From Necropsobacter massiliensis (GTDB taxonomy: Bacteria; Pseudomonadota; Gammaproteobacteria; Enterobacterales; Pasteurellaceae): a stretch of DNA of 64,000 bases. How positions within the stretch are numbered: the first letter of the stretch is position 1; each line of letters opens with the position of its first letter. The translations under genes and the position numbers were made by a program. The stretch is taken from NCBI RefSeq assembly GCF_000827595.2, contig NZ_LN776183.1, forward strand, positions 186,001 to 250,000, read 5' to 3'. The notes beneath the pieces are model-generated. The model was not told where the DNA came from and did no database searches. It saw nothing but the letters and a program-made list of their open reading frames with translations. Below are positions 28,184-37,051 of this stretch, piece by piece.

Positions 28184-29788
28184 TTATTCTTCATCTTCTT
28201 CGATTTCTTCAACCTCTATTTCTGAGGTTTCTTCACTTTCATCAGCTTCTGAGAAAAAATCATCGTCATCATCTTCTAATGCTTCAAGTTCTTCATTTTC
28301 TTTCTTTTTAACAACCTTGAAGTAATAACCTGCACCTAATGCTCCAGCTACCACAAGAATCAGAATTAAGTATGTTCCCATATTGCTACTCTCTTCTTTT
28401 TTCACTGGTTTAGTCTCTTCTTTTATTGGCTCTTCCTTTACAATATCCTTTTGTGTTTCTTTCTTTTCAACCATATTCAGCAAATCATCTTCTGAAACTT
28501 CTGTTAAAAGCATGACATTCTCGCTATCTTCATCATGATTAATAATTAGATGAAAAGTCTTTCCATTTTTAGTCGTAAAAGTTACAAACTGTCTTGCATC
28601 TACTGAATACATATCTGTAGACTTATTATCTTTACCATCATTGTGGTGAATTGGATAATCTTTGTTTGCATTATCCTTATTCTCTGTAACAGTTCCTCTT
28701 GCCTTTGATGGTGCTGACGCTACTCCTTTATTGGTATTTACAGGCTTACTTGTTCCATCCATAGAAGACGTATTTCCACTATTTGAAAGCTGTTTAGGTG
28801 TTAGCTTATTCGGATAACGGATTTCCTGCTTCTCCTCTTTTTTATCTGGCTTAGTTTCTACCTTATTTTCTGTCTTAGATGTTGTTGATACACTACCAGA
28901 AGCATCGCTACCTTTTCCTGTATTTATAGGTGTACTTGGAATAAACTTGCTAAAAGATTCATTATTTTTAGGTACTGAATTTGAGATAGTTGGATTAGAA
29001 TTAATTCCTATTTTATTTATAGAATTAAGCTTTTCCTGTAGCTCCTTAGTCTTCTTTTCTAACTCTTCAATAGATTTTTTAAGCTCAGTATTTTCTTTTG
29101 AAGAATCTATAGAATCCTTATCCTTTTTGATTTTCTTTTCCAAAGCTTCAATTTCATCTTCAAGATTTTTGATTTTATCTTTTTGCTTATCACTTAACTT
29201 GTTTTTCTCCTTAAGTTCCTTACTAAGATTATCCACCTTTTCTTTTAACTCTTTAGACTCCTTATCCATTTTGTCTAAATCATTTTTGGTAATATCTGTC
29301 TGAGATGATGAATCTTTCTTAGGTTCTTCTGTTTGAGTGGCTTTATCCTGTTTTACTTCCTCAGTCTTCTTTTCTTTATCTTTTTCATTTTCAGTCTGAG
29401 TTGCTTCATCTTTTACAATCTTTTCTACCTTACGGATAATCTCATCTTTCCCGTCGCCTTTTACTTCATAATAAAGAAAATCATCAATGAATTTCATATC
29501 GTCAGGTAACATTGGCAAGTCACCACTATCAAAGATTTGTCCTTTATCTGCCTTTACAACCTCTTCCTTAAATACTTTCTCGTCTGAAAATACATATTTA
29601 ATCTTTACTTCAAATTTCTCTTCCGTTTCTGCAAGAGCTTCAATCGGATTAAGCATTGAAAGTACAGTTCCATCTTTTGCAAATACAATCTGCTTATTTA
29701 CAGTCATCACACCTATAATTGAAACCAAAAGTAACGTGGCTCCAATAAGTGCGACCAATACTTTCTTATTCTTCAATTTGCTTTTCAT
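28184..29788 (-). CDS. CD1107-family (DUF4366) surface protein with coiled coil
   Basis: A 534-residue membrane protein. An N-terminal hydrophobic segment (VLVALIGATLLLVSIIGVM, about 10-28) acts as signal or anchor. A long lysine/glutamate coiled coil lies at about 130-255, followed by a Ser/Thr/Asn-rich linker and the DUF4366 core (SVDARQFVTFTTKNGKTFHL, about 395-440). A C-terminal membrane segment (TYLILILVVAGALGAGYYF) and an acidic tail end the protein. Members occur beside the T4SS genes in Tn1549-type elements and probably form part of the cell-surface transfer apparatus. It overlaps the DUF4315 gene by 23 bases. Confidence 0.85.
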   Translation of the reverse strand: MKSKLKNKKVLVALIGATLLLVSIIGVMTVNKQIVFAKDGTVLSMLNPIEALAETEEKFEVKIKYVFSDEKVFKEEVVKADKGQIFDSGDLPMLPDDMKFIDDFLYYEVKGDGKDEIIRKVEKIVKDEATQTENEKDKEKKTEEVKQDKATQTEEPKKDSSSQTDITKNDLDKMDKESKELKEKVDNLSKELKEKNKLSDKQKDKIKNLEDEIEALEKKIKKDKDSIDSSKENTELKKSIEELEKKTKELQEKLNSINKIGINSNPTISNSVPKNNESFSKFIPSTPINTGKGSDASGSVSTTSKTENKVETKPDKKEEKQEIRYPNKLTPKQLSNSGNTSSMDGTSKPVNTNKGVASAPSKARGTVTENKDNANKDYPIHHNDGKDNKSTDMYSVDARQFVTFTTKNGKTFHLIINHDEDSENVMLLTEVSEDDLLNMVEKKETQKDIVKEEPIKEETKPVKKEESSNMGTYLILILVVAGALGAGYYFKVVKKKENEELEALEDDDDDFFSEADESEETSEIEVEEIEEDEE

Positions 29789-30005
29789 TATTATATTTCT
29801 CCTTTTCTTTTTTCTCTTTGAACATCTTCACTAATTCCTCAAGAGTGATATTGTTCTCTCTACAAATCACTACATATTCTTGGTCTAATAGCTCTTCTTT
29901 ACGAATAAATAAAGGCTCTAAATCTTTATCGATCTGAGCCTTCTTATCTAATAATTTTTGAATTTTTTTATTAACAGTATTCAGTTCCCTATTCACATTT
30001 TCCAC
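29766..30005 (-). CDS. DUF4315-family small coiled-coil protein
   Basis: A 79-residue charged helical protein (MENVNRELNTVNKKIQKLLDKKAQIDK...). It lies between the CD1108-like and DUF4366 genes, which is the conserved place of DUF4315 proteins in Tn1549-type elements, and its end overlaps the next gene by 23 bases. Function unknown; it is presumed part of the transfer apparatus. Confidence 0.8.
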   Translation of the reverse strand: MENVNRELNTVNKKIQKLLDKKAQIDKDLEPLFIRKEELLDQEYVVICRENNITLEELVKMFKEKKEKEKYNNEKQIEE

Positions 30006-30011
30006 TCCCTT

Positions 30012-32306
30012 CTATCTTTGTACATTTGGTGGAAATCCAAATCCTACTGGATGGTGTTTACAGAATGTTGCAATCCAATCATCTAAGGTTGTTACCCTAA
30101 CTACTCCAATATTATCCATCACCTTACCATCACCAATATAAATTCCGACATGACCATAAGTAAGTCCAGCTTGTCCACCACTACTGCTACTTTCAACTGC
30201 TACAAGCATTCCTACTTTTAACTTTGATCTATCAGAAGTAAATGTATGGTTTCGATACATATCATTAGCATTACCTCCGATATATCCAAGACCTGCATTT
30301 TGATAAACCTGAGAAACCCACATTGCACACCAACCTACTCCAGGTGATGGAGTAATATATGCTGCATTTACAATTTTCTTTTGAACATCAGAGGATGCTT
30401 CGTATTCTTTTCCTCCACCTATGCCACCGTTTGCAGTAATGAGATTCGTGTTGCCAAACATTTCGCCCATATTCCCCTGTGCAAGGAATAGTGCTTCATA
30501 ATGCTTTAAATTATCTGGATACTTGGCGAAGACTTCTCGAACCACGCTATCCATTTCTCTTTTACTTAAAGTAACAATGAGCTTTCTATACTCATAAGGT
30601 TCTTCGTGGCTCTCGGTATATCCGTTCCCCCCTTCATCAGTGTAAGTTCCAGTTACAGTCTTATATCTTATCTCTATTTCCTCTTTATAATCGACATGGT
30701 ACATAGTCTTAAACAAGTCATCTAAAATACTACTAACTTCAGACAAACTCTTTACTTCACCACATCTTGAAGTGATATAGGATAAAAGCTCATGAACATT
30801 ATGACCAATATCTCCATTTTTTCTTACGATATATTCATCGTATCCGGGATTATTCTTTTCTACATTTTCAAGCTCGCTATATAAGTCATTCTCCTTGTTT
30901 GAAAAACTTTGGTTAATCTCAGTTAAAACATTTGGGCTTGATAAATATGATGTTGTTAAAACACTACTTGTAGAGTTAGCAAATCCACCCATTGTCATGC
31001 TTGCAAAGTTAAATACAAAAGTTCCAAAAATAATTATGGCGGTCATTATGATTGCTACCACTTTTGCTTTTCTTATGATGAAGTCTTTAGATACCTTAAA
31101 TGTATTCATCAGTGTCTTTTTAACTCTATCTCTAATTCTTGTCTTATTTTGTTTATAGATAGCTGACTTCATCTGTTTCTTCTTTTGAAACTTTTTATAA
31201 GCATTTGCTTTTTTATATTGGTCGGTCTTCTTAACCTCGTCCATGCTTTTTCTAAACTGAAGCTTAGATTTTCTACTTTGGATTTTCCTATCGCTCTTTT
31301 CTAAATCATATAACTTCTTACTTTTTCTCTTGTCCGAATAATTCTTTACACCATGAATAAGTTTAGAGGAACTTCCTAAGCCTTTTTCAGCAGCTTCAAC
31401 AGATGCATTTTCATCACTACCAGATGATAGATAAGCACTTGTAACCTCACCAAGTTTTGCAGCTCCAATCACACTTCCACCGACTAAGGTTTCCTTGTTA
31501 TACCTTTTATAAAGCTGATTTTTCTTTTCCCTATCTTTGATGACTTCTTTGCCAGTGTTAGAAGCGTTAATATTATCTTCCTTTTTCTTATCTGCCCCTT
31601 TTCTTGTAAAGAGCTTATCAGAATAGTTCTTTCTTTTAAGTGATTTCTTCTGCTTTTCATGAAGTTTGGATTTTTTATTACCTAAAGGCTCATAAGATAC
31701 ATCGCTATCTCTAAAGTCATTATCATATCTATCAATAACACCATCACCATCTTGGTCTTTTGCTAAAGGATCATAGATACGATTTTCTTTAACCTTTGTT
31801 TGATAATCTGACTTAGCTACTTCCGTTTCAGCAAAATCACTCACAAGTTTTTTAGAATGTTTTCGCTTATTAACATTTACGCTCTGACTATTCAAACCAT
31901 TATTAGTATTACCTACTTCTCTATTCCTATGAGTTTCTTTAGAAGCAGTATTTTCAAAAACTCTATAAGCATCTGAATTAGCTTCTATCCTTTGGTTTTT
32001 CTCTGGAGACTCTACAATAGGCTTCATTCCACTGTCAGTTTCAAAACTGTTACTTTGAAGATTTCTTTTTATAGCATTTTTGCTCTTGTTACTTGTGTCT
32101 ATTTCACTAGTAATATCAGACCTTTTACTTATCTTCTCGTGAATCTTGTCTTGAAACCTATTTTCATCTTTAACAACCTTGTCTCTATAATCATCTCCAG
32201 TTTTTCTTTTGTAATCTAGGACATCATCTGTTTCAGCCTTTGTGATTATTTTTTCTTCTCTTGCCCTTAACTTTTCATTCAAATCTCGCTTTCTTTTTTT
32301 ACTCAT
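30012..32306 (-). CDS. CD1108-family transfer protein with C-terminal NlpC/P60-CHAP-like hydrolase
   Basis: A 764-residue protein. A long basic, low-complexity N-terminal half is cytoplasmic. One membrane segment (VVAIIMTAIIIFGTFVFNFA, near 415) is followed by an outer part ending in a cysteine peptidase-like domain: GVGWCAMWVSQVY (Cys near 661) and YGHVGIYIGDG (His near 720). Such proteins open peptidoglycan for the conjugation channel. Near residues 177-202 it contains a segment [17 protein letters not shown] that is nearly identical to one in the giant helicase. It is transcribed just after the VirB4 gene. Confidence 0.88.
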   Translation of the reverse strand: MSKKRKRDLNEKLRAREEKIITKAETDDVLDYKRKTGDDYRDKVVKDENRFQDKIHEKISKRSDITSEIDTSNKSKNAIKRNLQSNSFETDSGMKPIVESPEKNQRIEANSDAYRVFENTASKETHRNREVGNTNNGLNSQSVNVNKRKHSKKLVSDFAETEVAKSDYQTKVKENRIYDPLAKDQDGDGVIDRYDNDFRDSDVSYEPLGNKKSKLHEKQKKSLKRKNYSDKLFTRKGADKKKEDNINASNTGKEVIKDREKKNQLYKRYNKETLVGGSVIGAAKLGEVTSAYLSSGSDENASVEAAEKGLGSSSKLIHGVKNYSDKRKSKKLYDLEKSDRKIQSRKSKLQFRKSMDEVKKTDQYKKANAYKKFQKKKQMKSAIYKQNKTRIRDRVKKTLMNTFKVSKDFIIRKAKVVAIIMTAIIIFGTFVFNFASMTMGGFANSTSSVLTTSYLSSPNVLTEINQSFSNKENDLYSELENVEKNNPGYDEYIVRKNGDIGHNVHELLSYITSRCGEVKSLSEVSSILDDLFKTMYHVDYKEEIEIRYKTVTGTYTDEGGNGYTESHEEPYEYRKLIVTLSKREMDSVVREVFAKYPDNLKHYEALFLAQGNMGEMFGNTNLITANGGIGGGKEYEASSDVQKKIVNAAYITPSPGVGWCAMWVSQVYQNAGLGYIGGNANDMYRNHTFTSDRSKLKVGMLVAVESSSSGGQAGLTYGHVGIYIGDGKVMDNIGVVRVTTLDDWIATFCKHHPVGFGFPPNVQR

Positions 32307-32312
32307 AAGACG

Positions 32313-34745
32313 CTACCTCACTTCTTCAGGTTTTGTAGTCATCTTTTGATATAGGATTGTGTCTTTAGGGAAATTATCTACAAATGGAACAATGGTATTT
32401 CCAAAGAAAATCAGACCTTCACCAGCTCTCGAATTGGTAACGAATTTTTCCTGATCCTTTGAGATTTTAAGCTTTACAACAAGCCAGTCTCTATCACCTG
32501 TTGCTTGATTAAGCATTAGAATAAAATCCGTATTATCGAAAATATTTTCAATTTCTTTACTTGCAAGTAGATCTTTGACATTTTGTGTAATGCCTGTTGG
32601 AATACCTCCCCATTTTCTAAATCTCTTCCATATTTCCACCGAATACTGTGAAGTCTGTTCATCCTTTAAAAGCAAGTGAAATTCGTCAATGTAATACCTT
32701 GTGCTTTTGCCGGTATTTCTGTTTTGAGAAACCTTATTCCAAACCTGGTCTTGAATAACAAGCATACCTATCTTCTTAAGCTGTGTTCCAAGTTCTTTAA
32801 TGTCAAAGCAAATAAGCTGCTTATTTAAGTCCACATTGGATTGATTATTGAAGACGTTAAGACTTCCTGAAACATAGATTTCCATTTCTGTTGCAAGTTT
32901 CTTTCCCACCTTTTCTTCTTGTCCTTTTAACATATTGTAAAGGTCTTGGAGTATAGGCATATTCTCTGGAATTGGATTTTCAAAATACTTTTCATAAATT
33001 CTAGGTAAACACCTATCTATAACAGACTTTTCTTCTGCTGTAAGTCCACTACCACCAACCACAAGTTCAAGCATAGACATAATAAAGTTTGCCTTATCCT
33101 TAAGTGGTGCATCACCATCTCCATAATTCATATTTATATCTAGTGGATTGAGATAGTCTTTACTCTTTGCACTAACCTTAATGACTTCTCCCTTAAACTG
33201 TTTAACAAGGTTGCCATATTCTCCCTCTGGATCACAAATAATCACATCATCATCTGTTGTAAGAATAGCATTTGCCATTTCACGCTTGGCAGAAAATGAC
33301 TTACCAGAACCAGGCGTACCTAAAATTAAGCCATTTGGATTTTTAAGCATTTTTCTATCCGCCATAATAAGATTATGGCTTAAGGCATTTAATCCATAGT
33401 ACAAGCTATTTGATGAGTTTATGAAAAGCTCCTCTGTTGTAAATGGTAAAAAGACTGCTGTAGATGATGAGGTTAGCCCTCTATCTATTTCAATTTTATT
33501 TACTCCAAGAGGTAATACACTTACAAAGCCTTGTTCTTGACTATGATCTAAGCGTTTAATCTTACAATTATGTTTACTTGCAATAGATGAAATTTGAGAA
33601 ATAGTCGTATCAAGCTTTTGTACTGTCCTTGCAAAATTCATAAAGACAATCGTTACGATAAACATACGCTCATCTCTTGTCTGGAGATCTTTTAAAAGCA
33701 TCTTGATATTATCTCCATAGGTAATTAAATCACTTGGCAAGATGTCCATATCATAGCCACTTCTAACTGCCTTTTTATTTTCCTCAATTTTCATCTTATC
33801 AATATCTGTATTTTTTCTTTTCACCATCTTAATAGCTTCTGTCTGCTCAACTGCCTTGATATGAAAAGAAATATTGATGTTATCATCTATATCTAAAAAT
33901 TCTGCAAGCATTCTATCCGATAGCTCACTTGCAAGTATTTGAAGATGACTTACTGCTCCAATATATTTTCCAAACTTAAAATACTTACTTGGCACGAAGT
34001 TAAAAGAATCTGGTGCAATAACAGTCTTTGTACTTTCTCTTGGTTTTAAGTCTTTATAGGAAAAAGAAAAGAGCTTATCTGGATTTAAAATATCATGTAA
34101 GACTTTTAGTCTTTCTGTTCCAGTTAAGCCCTCAGCACGAACTCCCATACTCTTTAGATTTGACAATATATCAATCTCAAGTCGCTCAAGTTTTGCAGTC
34201 GCTTGCTCCAAACTATCCGCTTCCACTCCAAAAGTAATATACTTCGATTTCTTTAGCCCGTTGTTTCCCTTTGCAAGCTGACTTTTTAACATCTCACGAA
34301 ACTCTAATCGAATATCATCATAACCATCATTTTTATCCGGTATCTGAATAGCGGCTTTTAATTCATTATTTCTTCCAAGTTGATTGATATATGAAAATTC
34401 AATGTCTACACTTGGATCAAAAGAGTTTAAGACATTCGCAAATTGATTGAAAATCAAATCCTTATCTTCTTCTAATGCAAGCTGATAGTTTATATCCTGA
34501 AATGCAATACACTTATTAAAGTGCTTTTCATCAAGCTGGCATATCCCGCTTTTTAGCATTCTCATATAAGGTATTGTATCTTCAACAGTGTATCTCTTAG
34601 GCTCTTTCTTAAATATTAAGTCGATCAAAGAAGTTTTTTTCTTTTGCCTAGTCAGCTTTTCTTTTTTCAGGTTTCTTTTGTTTTCCTTTAATACCTTTTG
34701 ATTTTTTTCTAATTGAATTTGCTGTATTTTTCTTTTCTTGTTCAA
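32313..34745 (-). CDS. VirB4/TraE-type conjugation ATPase
   Basis: An 810-residue ATPase that powers the type IV secretion channel. Walker A GTPGSGKSFSAK is near residue 480 and Walker B RYYIDEFHLLL near 685, followed by GIPTGITQNVKDLL. The start is TTG 34745, preceded by GGGAGG at seven bases; the first 33 codons overlap the end of prgI in another frame (98 nt), which fits the strong ribosome site and keeps the basic N-terminal tail. Its neighbours are PrgI upstream and the CD1108-like hydrolase downstream. Confidence 0.94.
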   Translation of the reverse strand: MNKKRKIQQIQLEKNQKVLKENKRNLKKEKLTRQKKKTSLIDLIFKKEPKRYTVEDTIPYMRMLKSGICQLDEKHFNKCIAFQDINYQLALEEDKDLIFNQFANVLNSFDPSVDIEFSYINQLGRNNELKAAIQIPDKNDGYDDIRLEFREMLKSQLAKGNNGLKKSKYITFGVEADSLEQATAKLERLEIDILSNLKSMGVRAEGLTGTERLKVLHDILNPDKLFSFSYKDLKPRESTKTVIAPDSFNFVPSKYFKFGKYIGAVSHLQILASELSDRMLAEFLDIDDNINISFHIKAVEQTEAIKMVKRKNTDIDKMKIEENKKAVRSGYDMDILPSDLITYGDNIKMLLKDLQTRDERMFIVTIVFMNFARTVQKLDTTISQISSIASKHNCKIKRLDHSQEQGFVSVLPLGVNKIEIDRGLTSSSTAVFLPFTTEELFINSSNSLYYGLNALSHNLIMADRKMLKNPNGLILGTPGSGKSFSAKREMANAILTTDDDVIICDPEGEYGNLVKQFKGEVIKVSAKSKDYLNPLDINMNYGDGDAPLKDKANFIMSMLELVVGGSGLTAEEKSVIDRCLPRIYEKYFENPIPENMPILQDLYNMLKGQEEKVGKKLATEMEIYVSGSLNVFNNQSNVDLNKQLICFDIKELGTQLKKIGMLVIQDQVWNKVSQNRNTGKSTRYYIDEFHLLLKDEQTSQYSVEIWKRFRKWGGIPTGITQNVKDLLASKEIENIFDNTDFILMLNQATGDRDWLVVKLKISKDQEKFVTNSRAGEGLIFFGNTIVPFVDNFPKDTILYQKMTTKPEEVR

Positions 34746-35046
34746 GGTAAACCTCCCTTCTCACTCGCTTCTGTGGTTGATAAAACTTGTGTAGATATAT
34801 GTGCTTAAAATATTTCTCAAAGGTAAGTCCATCTTTTTCAAATAGTGTTACAAAGAAGATTGGAAGCGTTGATACAATTAAAAAAAGTATCGCTATATCA
34901 TTTGGCATAAACTTTCTCATAAATAAATAGACTGGTATACCAACCAGTCCAGCAAGTGTAAATCCAATTAATTGTCTTCTTGTAAGATTAAAGGCTACCT
35001 TTGTTTTTACCTTTTTTAAATCCTTGGGAATTGGTACATATCCCAT
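34648..35046 (-). CDS. PrgI-family membrane protein of the T4SS
   Basis: A 132-residue protein starting MGYVPIPKDLKKVKTKVAFNL, with two membrane segments (LIGFTLAGLVGIPVYLFM and IAILFLIVSTLPIFFVTLF) and a basic C-terminal tail. PrgI proteins are the VirB3-like partner of VirB4 in Gram-positive conjugation systems. The gene overlaps the VirB4 gene by 98 nt, and both proteins carry a strongly basic tail in the overlap. Confidence 0.9.
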   Translation of the reverse strand: MGYVPIPKDLKKVKTKVAFNLTRRQLIGFTLAGLVGIPVYLFMRKFMPNDIAILFLIVSTLPIFFVTLFEKDGLTFEKYFKHIYLHKFYQPQKRVRREVYLEQEKKNTANSIRKKSKGIKGKQKKPEKRKAD

Positions 35047-35049
35047 AGC

Positions 35050-35316
35050 TTACCTCCCATCTTCTTTTTCCTTTGAAAATACTTCAAAATGCTCATAGCA
35101 TGAAGCAACTTCATTTCTCATCTCTTCTAATTCCGATTCAATTAGTGCATTTTTCTGCTCTTGATAACAAAGGATAGATTTCACATCATCTCTTGTACTT
35201 TTTACTTCATCTTCTAAATTCTTTAATTTATTCCTGTTAAAAATTGAGATAGTAAATGCTCCAATCCCTACTACAATAATTGAAACAGGAAAAAACTTTT
35301 TCTTTACTTCTATCAT
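35050..35316 (-). CDS. Small single-pass membrane protein in the T4SS operon
   Basis: An 88-residue protein with one N-terminal membrane segment (VSIIVVGIGAFTISIF) and a charged helical rest. AAGGAGG precedes the ATG by six to seven bases. It lies between the VirB6-like and PrgI genes, with gaps of a few bases. No family recognised with certainty; membership of the transfer complex is inferred from position. Confidence 0.7.
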   Translation of the reverse strand: MIEVKKKFFPVSIIVVGIGAFTISIFNRNKLKNLEDEVKSTRDDVKSILCYQEQKNALIESELEEMRNEVASCYEHFEVFSKEKEDGR

Positions 35317-35328
35317 TAAAAATCCTCC

Positions 35329-36192
35329 TTAATGTGCGTTTAATACACTCTTTGCAAGCGTTCCACTCTTTAACATCATTAGACCAAGAAGTAATGCATA
35401 GCCTAATATCATAAAGGTACTTGCATGAATGTCCGTTATCTTTATCGTCTTTACTAAAACTGCGTAAATACCCAAGCATATAATCAAGAATAAGCCTTGA
35501 AGTCCAATAGCAAACAGACCTTTGATATAGTTTGTTCCAATTTGTCCCCATTCCTTATTTCCCATAGTGGCAAATGGAATTGCTGAAACTGAACAGTAAA
35601 CATATATCTCAAACATTCTGCCATATACAACTAGCATAATGACTACCGACATAACCTGTATTGCAACTTTAACAAGTGAGGTTTCAAAGAGTATCATCAC
35701 CAGTTCTCCAAGACCTTTATCTTTTAATCCCTCAACCATCTGAACAATCTGATCACCTGAAACAGTGGCAGAAGTATTTATTACTCCTGCCGCCTGATTT
35801 ACAAGGTGTTGTGCAACATCAAATACAGCCATTGAGAATGTAAAGGCATGAGATACAAGCCATACAGCTATCCACATCTTTATCATGTACTTAAAAAACT
35901 CAAAAGTGTCCGTATCGTGCATATTGTTTTTTTGCATAACCATATTTATCAGCTCAATACAAAGGACTGCTGTAATGATTAAACCTGCAATTGGAATAAT
36001 GACACTATCATTGATACTCTTAATAAAATTAAATACCTCTGAGTTCCATCCCATCGGTGTCTTACCTATATCAGTTGCAACTGCTCCGACTTTATCATTA
36101 ATGTCGATAAACATTGACTCAAGATTTGCTTGGATACCTCCGAGAAGAAGCTCTTTAAAAAATTCTTCTATCTTATCGAAAATACCAAACAT
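35329..36192 (-). CDS. VirB6/TrbL-like polytopic membrane protein (CD1112 family)
   Basis: A 287-residue protein with several membrane segments (for example SVIIPIAGLIITAVLCIEL, MWIAVWLVSHAFTFSMAVF, GLFAIGLQGLFLIICLGIY and FMILGYALLLGLMML). The N-terminal amphipathic part (IFDKIEEFFKELLLGGIQ) is characteristic of the CD0415/CD1112 family of Tn1549-type elements. It would form the inner-membrane channel of the T4SS. ATG 36192 has AAGGAGA upstream. Confidence 0.88.
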   Translation of the reverse strand: MFGIFDKIEEFFKELLLGGIQANLESMFIDINDKVGAVATDIGKTPMGWNSEVFNFIKSINDSVIIPIAGLIITAVLCIELINMVMQKNNMHDTDTFEFFKYMIKMWIAVWLVSHAFTFSMAVFDVAQHLVNQAAGVINTSATVSGDQIVQMVEGLKDKGLGELVMILFETSLVKVAIQVMSVVIMLVVYGRMFEIYVYCSVSAIPFATMGNKEWGQIGTNYIKGLFAIGLQGLFLIICLGIYAVLVKTIKITDIHASTFMILGYALLLGLMMLKSGTLAKSVLNAH

Positions 36193-36204
36193 AAGCTACT
36201 CTCC

Positions 36205-36420
36205 TTACTTCAAGACATTTGAAAGTAATGGAATTAGTTTTAAGCCGATTAGAACGATACCTCCACCAGCCATTAGCTGTTTAATACCCTGAGATTTTGC
36301 TCCAGGGTTATCATTACCATATCCCTCCATAAGGTTGATAACACCCCATGCTCCAAGACCAGCACCTACTGCCATTACCAAAATCTTTAATACATTAACT
36401 GCTTGTACGAAAAAATCCAT
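36205..36420 (-). CDS. Maff2-family small membrane protein
   Basis: A 71-residue protein with two hydrophobic segments (ILVMAVGAGLGAWGVINLM and LMAGGGIVLIGLKLIPLL), matching Maff2 proteins found beside VirB6-like genes in clostridial ICEs. Size and topology resemble VirB2/TrbC pilins, so a pilin-like role is possible. GGAGG precedes the ATG; the next gene starts 12 bases downstream. Confidence 0.87.
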   Translation of the reverse strand: MDFFVQAVNVLKILVMAVGAGLGAWGVINLMEGYGNDNPGAKSQGIKQLMAGGGIVLIGLKLIPLLSNVLK

Positions 36421-36423
36421 TAT

Positions 36424-36735
36424 TTATTCCTCCTCGTTTTCTTCTTTCTTTTCAATTTTGTTCATAGACATAACCACAAAATTCTTATATATCTTTCCAT
36501 TTTTAGTTCGTTTATTGAAGTAGCCATATACATGAATGAAATCACCTTCTGAAAATTCCTTAGCTACTTCAGATTTATTGCCATATGCTGCACAGTTGAT
36601 ATACTCTCTACCTTTTCCATATCCTTTCGAAAGAGCAAAATTTACAACTTGAACTTCTTCATCACCTCTTGTAAAAGTTCCAAAAGTAGGTTCTTTTAAC
36701 AGATTGGCATTGATATTAATCATTTCTTTGTCCAT
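36424..36735 (-). CDS. SSB-like single OB-fold protein
   Basis: A 103-residue protein with OB-fold pattern (ININANLLKEPTFGTF, VQVVNFALSKGYGK, YINCAAYGNKSE, FSEGDFIHVYGYFNKR). ATG 36735 has GGAGG five to six bases upstream, so the four-residue longer frame is rejected. It is the first gene after a promoterless gap in the T4SS segment and is the second SSB-type gene of the element. It probably coats single-stranded DNA during transfer. Confidence 0.85.
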   Translation of the reverse strand: MDKEMININANLLKEPTFGTFTRGDEEVQVVNFALSKGYGKGREYINCAAYGNKSEVAKEFSEGDFIHVYGYFNKRTKNGKIYKNFVVMSMNKIEKKEENEEE

Positions 36736-36746
36736 TTTTTCCTCCA

Positions 36747-36781
36747 ATTAAAAAAGCGACTGAAAAGTTGATTCCAATCGC
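36747..36781 (-). terminator. Terminator-like hairpin upstream of the SSB gene
   Basis: Minus-strand GCGATTG pairs with CAGTCGC (one G-U pair), followed by TTTTTTAATT. It lies only about 12 bases before the SSB start, so it may act as an attenuator of the T4SS operon. Confidence 0.6.
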
Positions 36782-37051
36782 CAAGTATTTGTATATTTAG
36801 TTGTCTTTTAGGTAGGGCTTCTTATCCTTATCATCTTTTCTCCTTTACTTTCTGTAACATATTTAAGGGAACTAGCATTTTGTCGTGCATATATTAGTGA
36901 GAGGCATTTGAAATACTAGTTAGCAACTCTTGCGAGTTTTCCCTATTTATTGATCGCAATAAAAATTGAAAATAGGCATGAAAAAAGACGATAGATTTTT
37001 TCTTTCTATCGTCTTTGACGTTTTGTATTTAGTTAGACAAACTGGGAATTG
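36782..37051. other. Gap between SSB and repair-like gene, mostly non-coding
   Basis: No supportable gene. The only clear structure is the terminator at 36978-37016 serving the leftward repair-like gene. The rest is AT-rich and shows no other clear sites. Confidence 0.5.
36978..37016 (-). terminator. Rho-independent terminator after the alkylation-repair gene
   Basis: A perfect 12-bp stem (AAAGACGATAGA / TCTATCGTCTTT), followed on the minus strand by TTTTTTC. The same stem sequence recurs at 41,089-41,117. Confidence 0.8.
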
